This document shows positions 42,172-50,197 of a DNA stretch of 50,197 bases, piece after piece. The stretch is from the NCBI RefSeq assembly GCF_003116095.1, contig NZ_LGRA01000021.1, positions 2,035,832-2,086,028 of the forward strand. The letters run 5' to 3'. Position 1 is the first letter of the stretch. Each line of letters opens with the position of its first letter. The notes under the pieces are model-generated. The model was not told where the DNA came from and made no database searches. It saw only the letters and a program-made list of their open reading frames with translations. Source of the stretch: Azospirillum sp. TSO35-2 (GTDB lineage: Bacteria > Pseudomonadota > Alphaproteobacteria > Azospirillales > Azospirillaceae). Both the position numbers and the translations under genes were made by a program.

Positions 42172-43521
42172 ATGGCCACAGCAACGTCGATCGACTCGCT
42201 GCGCAAGCGCTTCAACACCTTCGGCCTGACGGAGGCCGATGTCGCCATCCTGCGGGCCAACGCGTCGTTCGCACGCCAGCACCTGCCGAGGCTTCTGGAG
42301 ACGTGGCACGCCAAGTTCGCGGAATGGCCGGAAATCCACGCCGCGCTGATGAAGCCGGCCGTCCACGCCCGCCGTGTCGAGCATTGGGTGCGCGTCGCGT
42401 CCGGCCTGCTGGACGACGGCTTCATCGAGTCGGCCAAGAGCTTGGCGGCGGTCTTCTACGAGAACGGGGTGCCGGGCTACGCGGTCGCCATCTGCCACCA
42501 CACCGTGGTGAAGGGGATCAGCGACGAGCTTGGACTGGACGCCGGCGGGTCGCGCCTGTTCGGCAAGGCCGCGGCCGACCACAAGACGGCGGTCCGCAAC
42601 ACCCTGAACAAGGTGGCCTGGATGGACCTGGAGCTGCTGCTGGAGACCTACGCGGAGGCCGAGCGCCAGACGCGCGGCGAGGTGCTGAACCGGCTGGCCG
42701 CCAGCTTCGAGGCAGAGGTCAAGACCATCGTCCAGGACACCAGCGCCCGGTCGCAGGAGATGCAGGGGAGCGCCGAGCGGATGGCCTCGATCGCCTCGTC
42801 GACCAGCCAGCGGTCGCTGGAGGTCGCCAGCGCCGCCGAGCAGGCGTCGGTGAACGTGCAGACGGTGGCCAGCGCCTCGGAGGAGCTGAGCGCTTCGATC
42901 AGCGAGATCAGCCGTCAGGTCGGCAATTCATCGCGGATCGCCCAGGACGCGGTGACGCAGGCCGACAGCACCAACCAGACCGTCAACGGCCTGGTCGATG
43001 CCGCCCAGCGCATCGGCGAGGTGGTGAACCTGATCAACAACATCGCCAGCCAGACCAACCTGCTGGCGCTCAACGCGACCATCGAGGCGGCGCGGGCGGG
43101 AGAGGCCGGCAAGGGCTTCGCCGTCGTCGCCAGCGAGGTGAAGAGCCTCGCCAACCAGACCGCCAAGGCGACCGAGGAGATCGCCGCGCAGATCAACGCG
43201 ATGCAGGACGCCGCCCGCGGCTCCGCCGACGCCATCAAGGGCGTCGGGACGACGATCAACCGCATCAGCGACATCGTGACGTCGGTCGCGGCCGCGGTGG
43301 AGGAACAGTCGGCGGCGACGCTGGAGATCACCCGCAACGTGCAGGAGGCGGCGACCGGAACGCAGAGCGTCACCCGGATCATCACCGAGGTCACGCACGC
43401 GTCGAACGAAACCGGTTCGATCGCCCAGCACGTGCTGGACGCCTCCAGCCAGCTGCACAATCAGGCGACCGCGATGAGCCGTCAGGTGGACGGTTTCCTG
43501 ACGCGCATCCGCGCGGCCTGA
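42172..43521 (+). CDS. Soluble globin-like chemoreceptor (methyl-accepting chemotaxis protein)
   Basis: A 449-residue cytoplasmic receptor without TM helices. Residues about 1-160 resemble globin-coupled sensors: RKRFNTFGLTEADVAILRAN, HARRVEHWVRVASGLLDDGF, SLAAVFYENGVPGYAVA. In the usual sensor the proximal His lies in VHxRIG; here the aligned residue seems to be Phe95 (AVFYENG), so heme binding is in doubt. A linker precedes the signalling domain with LINNIASQTNLLALNATIEA and GKGFAVVASEVKSLANQTAK, which binds CheA/CheW. The start at 42172 follows CAGGAGAACAGG. Confidence 0.88.
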   Translation: MATATSIDSLRKRFNTFGLTEADVAILRANASFARQHLPRLLETWHAKFAEWPEIHAALMKPAVHARRVEHWVRVASGLLDDGFIESAKSLAAVFYENGVPGYAVAICHHTVVKGISDELGLDAGGSRLFGKAAADHKTAVRNTLNKVAWMDLELLLETYAEAERQTRGEVLNRLAASFEAEVKTIVQDTSARSQEMQGSAERMASIASSTSQRSLEVASAAEQASVNVQTVASASEELSASISEISRQVGNSSRIAQDAVTQADSTNQTVNGLVDAAQRIGEVVNLINNIASQTNLLALNATIEAARAGEAGKGFAVVASEVKSLANQTAKATEEIAAQINAMQDAARGSADAIKGVGTTINRISDIVTSVAAAVEEQSAATLEITRNVQEAATGTQSVTRIITEVTHASNETGSIAQHVLDASSQLHNQATAMSRQVDGFLTRIRAA

Positions 43522-43537
43522 ACGGGCGGGGTTCGGC

Positions 43538-43557
43538 GCGGCCCCTCGCAGGGCCGC
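43538..43557 (+). terminator. Hairpin downstream of the chemoreceptor gene
   Basis: GCGGCCC (43538-43544) pairs with GGGCCGC (43551-43557), loop of 6; no clear T-run. Confidence 0.5.
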
Positions 43558-43706
43558 CCGACCGGCCGCCCGAACTTGGCGGCCATGCCCGGAAACGGTG
43601 TATTCAGGGGAATTGGTGCCGTGATGACCGCCGCTTCACCCCCTTCCGGCTTGGTCGATCGGACCGCCGGAATGGGGGGAACGCGGGGTTCAGACCTGTC
43701 TGGACC

Positions 43707-44180
43707 TCAACGGAACTCGACCGACACGATCTCGTACAGCTTGGAACCGCCGGGGGTCGACACCTCGACGCTGTCGCCGACCGACTTGTTGATCAGCGCG
43801 CGGGCCAGCGGCGCCTGGATCGACAGCAACCGCAGTTTGATATCGCTCTCGTCCTGACCGACGATCTGGTAGGTCGTCTCCTCGTCCGTGTCCTGGTCGG
43901 CCAGGGTCACGGTCGCGCCGAACTTGACGGTGTCGCCCGACAGCTTCGCCGGGTCGATCACCTCCGCCCGGCTGATCTTGTCCTCAAGCTCCAGAACGCG
44001 GCCTTCGATGAAGCTCTGGCGCTCGCGCGCCGCGTGGTATTCGGCGTTTTCCGAAAGGTCGCCGTGTTCGCGGGCTTCCGCGATGGCTTTGATGACCGCC
44101 GGGCGCTCGGTGATCTTAAGATGCTTCAATTCCTCCTGGAGGCGGTTGAAGCCCGCCGCTGTCATCGGAACTTTTTCCAT
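43707..44180 (-). CDS. greA: Transcription elongation factor GreA
   Basis: A 157-residue factor that stimulates RNA cleavage in backtracked RNA polymerase. The N-terminal coiled coil includes MTAAGFNRLQEELKHLKITE and EAREHGDLSENAEYHAARER, with the acidic tip D-L-S-E-N; the C-terminal domain ends SVGDSVEVSTPGGSKLYEIV. It starts at 44180 (MEKVPMT) and lies 96 bp after carB on the same strand, an order common in alphaproteobacteria. Confidence 0.97.
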   Translation of the reverse strand: MEKVPMTAAGFNRLQEELKHLKITERPAVIKAIAEAREHGDLSENAEYHAARERQSFIEGRVLELEDKISRAEVIDPAKLSGDTVKFGATVTLADQDTDEETTYQIVGQDESDIKLRLLSIQAPLARALINKSVGDSVEVSTPGGSKLYEIVSVEFR

Positions 44181-44276
44181 GTTCGGTCCATCACCGCTTG
44201 CAGTCGTTCGACCCGTCCAAAGCGACATCAAGGACGAAGACGGCGCGGAGGATGTCCGCCGCGCCGTCGTCCGTCC

Positions 44277-47537
<3,261 letters not shown>

Positions 47538-47790
47538 GGGTCCGCTTCTCTGAAGTGTGGTCAGCCGAAAACCCCCCGGCGCCGGAGGACCGGAGACGGA
47601 GAGCGGGGATGGGCATGTCGTGCAAGGCCCCCTTATAGGGGGTTCCGGGCCGGGGGGGAAGGGGTGGCATGGATGTCACCCTCGCATGACAGGATCCCGG
47701 GTCCGTCACTGCCGCGCTTGAACGGGATCGGAAAGGGCGCCATCAATTCCCATTCTCCCTTTTTGGGCCCCCCTTTGGAGATACGCCCCG

Positions 47791-48597
47791 ATGAGCCACG
47801 CCTTCGCCAAGGACAGCCGCGCGTGCGCCGCCTGCGTCTCGTGGGGTGGCGAGCGCATGCTGTCGGAGGACAACACCCTGGTCCATGTCGCCCGCCACGG
47901 GGTGGAGGGCGAGTGCCGCACCGCCAGCAGCCAGGACTACCGCAAGATCACCAAGGGCTATCACACCTGTTCGGCCTGGGCGCCGCTGCCGATGCTGAAG
48001 AAGCATGGCGGCCGGATCGGCCATCCGGCAACGTCCCAGCCGCACACGCCGGTGACCGCGGCCGCCTCCCGTCCCGTCCCGGTGGCCGCCGCCTTCGCCG
48101 CTGCGCCGGTCGCGACTCCGGTGGTCGACGCGCCGCCGCCGCCCTGCCGCGCCGACGTCATCGACGTGGAGCAGACGCCGCAGGTCCGCGCCCTCTACAC
48201 CCACTGGCTGCGGCTGAAGCGCAAGCGCCGCATGCCGCTGGCCGTCGAGATCGACACCGCCCAGGTGCGCGAGAGCGTACCGCGCATGGCCCTGATGACG
48301 CCGACCGCCGACGGCGCCGACTTCGTCTACGCCTCCTGCGGCCGCGCGTTGCAGCGGCGGCTGGCGGAGCGACCGACCACCCGGCGGGTCAGCGAGTGCC
48401 ACCCGGAACAGGCGGCGCGGCGCTGGCTGACCGACCTGCGCGCCTGCCTGGACAGCGGTGAGCCGCGCTGCCTGCTGGTGCGCGACGACCCGATGCTGCC
48501 GGGGGCGAAGTTCGTGGAACTGCTGCTGCCGCTGGCCGATGTCGAGGGCGGCCCGGCCACCCGCGTGCTGGCCTACCGTCACGTCCCGGGCGGCTGA
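47791..48597 (+). CDS. Unknown protein with Cys-rich N-terminus and PAS-like C-terminus
   Basis: A 268-residue protein. The first 65 residues carry cysteines in CAACVSWGG, EGECRTAS and YHTCSAW with conserved spacing (about C12, C15, C42, C59), possibly a small metal site. A Pro/Ala/Val linker follows (about 80-118). The C-terminal half (about 125-265, PLAVEIDTAQVRESVPRMAL, FVYASCGRALQRRL, KFVELLLPLADVEGG) resembles the PAS-like domain of alphaproteobacterial regulators. GGAG precedes the ATG. It may form an operon with the membrane protein 10 bp downstream. Function unknown. Confidence 0.7.
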   Translation: MSHAFAKDSRACAACVSWGGERMLSEDNTLVHVARHGVEGECRTASSQDYRKITKGYHTCSAWAPLPMLKKHGGRIGHPATSQPHTPVTAAASRPVPVAAAFAAAPVATPVVDAPPPPCRADVIDVEQTPQVRALYTHWLRLKRKRRMPLAVEIDTAQVRESVPRMALMTPTADGADFVYASCGRALQRRLAERPTTRRVSECHPEQAARRWLTDLRACLDSGEPRCLLVRDDPMLPGAKFVELLLPLADVEGGPATRVLAYRHVPGG

Positions 48598-48607
48598 GGG
48601 GGCTGTC

Positions 48608-49000
48608 ATGGGCGACGGCGACGGAAAGCCGAAGGGCGGGCCGCAGAAGGTCGCGCCGGGGCGGGAGCCAGGGGCGGAGATCGTCGGCGTCTGGCCGGCG
48701 GCGGTGTGGATCCTCGTCGGCACCGGCCATTACCTGAACGATCCCGACCAGTTCGCCGGCTGGAAGGGGGCGTTGTATTTCGTGCTGGGCACCGGGCTGG
48801 TGGCGCTGGTCGGCGGCGTCGCCGGCCTGTCGGCGCGGCGCACCGTCGCCGGCATCCAGGACCGCCTGCTGAAGGAGGTCCGCCACCGCCGCGACCTCGC
48901 CACCTGGGCGGTGTCGCTCGGCCTGTGGGGCCTGCTCGGCCTGGGCGAGGCGGTGCTGGTGACGCTGCTGGCGCTGTCGACGGTGGCGATGCTGGGGTGA
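48608..49000 (+). CDS. Small integral membrane protein, unknown
   Basis: A 130-residue protein with a short charged N-terminus and three probable TM helices: PAAVWILVGTGHYL, GALYFVLGTGLVALVGGVAG and LATWAVSLGLWGLLGLGEAV. A basic loop (LLKEVRHRRD) lies between helix 2 and 3. It begins 10 bp after the PAS-like gene and is likely co-transcribed. No family recognised. Confidence 0.7.
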   Translation: MGDGDGKPKGGPQKVAPGREPGAEIVGVWPAAVWILVGTGHYLNDPDQFAGWKGALYFVLGTGLVALVGGVAGLSARRTVAGIQDRLLKEVRHRRDLATWAVSLGLWGLLGLGEAVLVTLLALSTVAMLG

Positions 49001-49001
49001 T

Positions 49002-49017
49002 GTAGGTACGTAACTAC
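49002..49017. promoter_or_regulatory. Candidate operator of the Phd/PIN operon
   Basis: GTAGGTACGTAACTAC is a 16-bp palindrome with one mismatched pair, beginning 1 bp after the preceding stop and about 95 bp before the antitoxin gene. Toxin-antitoxin operons are commonly repressed by their antitoxin at such sites; its distance from the start is somewhat large. Confidence 0.45.
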
Positions 49018-49111
49018 GTTCGGCTTGTGTCGTGCGTCGGCGGCCTGTACCTTTTCCCTTGAGGCCATCGGCACCGATGCATGAGCGCCAATGCCCGGAG
49101 GGAGCGAAGCC

Positions 49112-49369
49112 ATGGGACGCATGATTTCCAGCCGGGAGTTCAACCAGAATCCGAGCGAGGCCAAGCGGGCCGCCGAGGAAGGGCCGGTGATCGTCACGGA
49201 TCGCGGAGAACCGGCCTTCGTGCTGTTGCGCTACGACACCTACCGCCGCCTGTCGGGCGTGGGTGGTGGCTCGCTTCTCGATCTGCTGCGGCAGGACGGG
49301 GATGAGGCGGATTTCGACTTCGAACCGCCAACGCTGCCGGACGTCGCCCAGCCGGCGGACCTGGACTGA
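49112..49369 (+). CDS. Phd/YefM-type antitoxin
   Basis: An 85-residue antitoxin. The N-terminal MGRMISSREFNQNPSEAKRA and GPVIVTDRGEPAFVLLRYDT are typical of the Phd/YefM DNA-binding fold; the acidic C-terminal DEADFDFEPPTLPDV would bind the toxin. GGAGGGAG at 49097-49104 supports ATG 49112. Its stop overlaps the toxin start (TGATG), so the pair is translationally coupled. Confidence 0.92.
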   Translation: MGRMISSREFNQNPSEAKRAAEEGPVIVTDRGEPAFVLLRYDTYRRLSGVGGGSLLDLLRQDGDEADFDFEPPTLPDVAQPADLD

Positions 49370-49785
49370 TGTATCTGCTGGATACCAACGTCCTATCGGA
49401 ATTGCGGCGGCCGGCGCGGGCCAACCCCGGCTTGGCGGCTTGGGCGGCGACGGTCCTGCCGGCCGAGCTGTTCCTCTCGGCCATCACCCTGTTCGAGATC
49501 GAGCTTGGTGCCGGCTTGGTGGCGCGCCGGGATCCCGCCAAGGGCGCTGTGTTGCGCGGCTGGATCGACGGTCACATCATGGCTGCGTTCCGTGGGCGTA
49601 TCCTGCCGGTCGATGGGGATGTGGCCCAGCGTTGCGCCACGTTGCACGTTCCGGTTCCGCGGCCCCTGCGCGACAGCATGATTGCGGCGACCGCGTTGAC
49701 CCATCGCCTGACCGTCGTAACGCGGAACACACGCGATTTCGAGCCCGCCGGGGTTCCGCTGCTCAACCCCTGGACCGTCGCCTGA
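49369..49785 (+). CDS. PIN-domain ribonuclease toxin (VapC/FitB-like)
   Basis: A 138-residue PIN toxin. The acidic metal-site residues are in MYLLDTNVLSEL (Asp), LFLSAITLFEIELGAG (Glu), DSMIAATALTH (Asp) and VVTRNTRDF (Asp). This FitB-like pattern is common in VapC ribonucleases that cut tRNA or rRNA. Its antitoxin is Phd-type rather than the VapB/FitA ribbon-helix-helix. A strong hairpin terminator follows. Confidence 0.93.
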   Translation: MYLLDTNVLSELRRPARANPGLAAWAATVLPAELFLSAITLFEIELGAGLVARRDPAKGAVLRGWIDGHIMAAFRGRILPVDGDVAQRCATLHVPVPRPLRDSMIAATALTHRLTVVTRNTRDFEPAGVPLLNPWTVA

Positions 49786-49805
49786 CGCGCGTCCCGTAAA
49801 ACGCA

Positions 49806-49838
49806 AACAGCCCCGCTCCGGTCGGAAGCGGGGCTGTT
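49806..49838. terminator. Bidirectional terminator
   Basis: AACAGCCCCGCT (49806-49817) pairs perfectly with AGCGGGGCTGTT (49827-49838) around 9 nt, between the converging PIN toxin and NapC genes. Confidence 0.85.
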
Positions 49839-49852
49839 GCAGCAACTCATCC

Positions 49853-50197
49853 TTACTTGGCGCTGGTCTTCATCGTCCAGCCCGGTTCCACGCCGTGCAT
49901 GTCGGGCAGGCGGTGGGCGATGCCCTTGTGGCAGTCGATGCAGGTGTTCTGGCCGGTGAACAGGTAGGTCTCGTGCATGTTCGCCGCGCGCGGATTCTGC
50001 TTGGTGATGTCCATCGAATCGGCACTGTGGCAGTTGCGGCATTCCAGCGAGTTGTTGCTCTTCAACCGGGCCCATTCGTGCTCGGCCAGCTCGCGGCGCT
50101 TGTCGAGGAACTTCTCGCGGGTGTCGATGGTGCCGAAGATCTTGCCCCAGACCTCCTTCGACGCCTGCATCTTGCGGGCGATCTTGTCGGTCCACTG
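49853..50197 (-). CDS. napC: NapC/NirT-family tetraheme cytochrome c, C-terminal part
   Basis: The start lies beyond the window; 114 residues of the C-terminus are present. Two heme motifs, CRNCH and CIDCH, remain from the expected four, with HEWARLKSNNSLECRNCH, FTGQNTCIDCHKGIAHRLPD and the family ending MHGVEPGW. NapC takes electrons from quinol and passes them to periplasmic nitrate reductase. As its upstream genes are not visible, NirT or a related quinol dehydrogenase is possible. Confidence 0.85.
   Translation of the reverse strand, partial: QWTDKIARKMQASKEVWGKIFGTIDTREKFLDKRRELAEHEWARLKSNNSLECRNCHSADSMDITKQNPRAANMHETYLFTGQNTCIDCHKGIAHRLPDMHGVEPGWTMKTSAK

Overview
The window looks like a chromosomal segment from a high-GC alphaproteobacterium, most likely Rhodospirillales and close to Azospirillum. 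The grounds are very GC-rich codon use, an FNR/FixK-controlled cbb3 oxidase locus, FixJ- and FixH/FixI-type proteins, an ELM1-family protein and a CIRCE-controlled groESL. This is judged from protein features only; no database search was possible. No tRNA, rRNA, CRISPR array or transposase gene was found.

Layout. 1-3.8 kb: acyl-CoA thioesterase, two RNA methyltransferases (RlmD/TrmA-like and RlmI-like) and a GNAT-like protein. 3.8-13.1 kb: micro-aerobic respiration block: anaerobox, ccoNOQP, a second FixK-type box, ccoH, ccoI, ccoS, a cysteine-containing FNR regulator, a 159-bp palindromic element and convergent ctaA (heme A synthase). ccoG is absent from its usual place. 13.1-14 kb: GH24 lysozyme plus a one-TM protein, perhaps a lysis remnant. 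14.2-16.4 kb: CIRCE-groES-groEL-terminator. 16.6-20.7 kb: small coiled-coil protein, EamA exporter, an AT-rich leader, a FixJ-family protein without the phosphoacceptor Asp, an eroded RsbT/RsbX-like fusion and a lipoprotein. 20.9-26 kb: quinone-oxidoreductase-like enzyme, LysR regulator, short PstS-like lipoprotein, acetyltransferase and a HerA-like ATPase. 26.2-29 kb: a previously easy-to-miss 23-codon Leu-rich peptide gene, an EAL-CBS-GGDEF protein and a BrnT/HTH toxin-antitoxin pair. 29-32.6 kb: dipeptide/oligopeptide ABC transporter without its binding protein. 32.8-40.5 kb: DUF3072, thioredoxin reductase, a 640-aa orphan, a PadR regulator with a clear operator plus DUF2218 protein, two 2OG-Fe(II) oxygenases, ELM1 protein and an Lrp regulator. 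40.9-50.2 kb: secreted dienelactone-hydrolase-like protein, soluble globin-like chemoreceptor, greA, carB, two unknown genes, a Phd/PIN toxin-antitoxin pair and the C-terminal part of a NapC-type cytochrome.

How it works together. The strongest functional unit is low-oxygen respiration. CcoNOQP forms the high-affinity oxidase; CcoI, CcoH and CcoS deliver copper and assemble it; the adjacent FNR protein carries four candidate cluster cysteines and an E-x-x-S-R recognition helix that suit the two TTGA-N6-(T/G)CAA boxes seen upstream of ccoN and ccoH. The most unusual parts are the 23-codon peptide gene at 26184-26255 and the neighbouring pair of signalling proteins at 18.3-20.3 kb whose conserved catalytic or phosphorylation residues are replaced.
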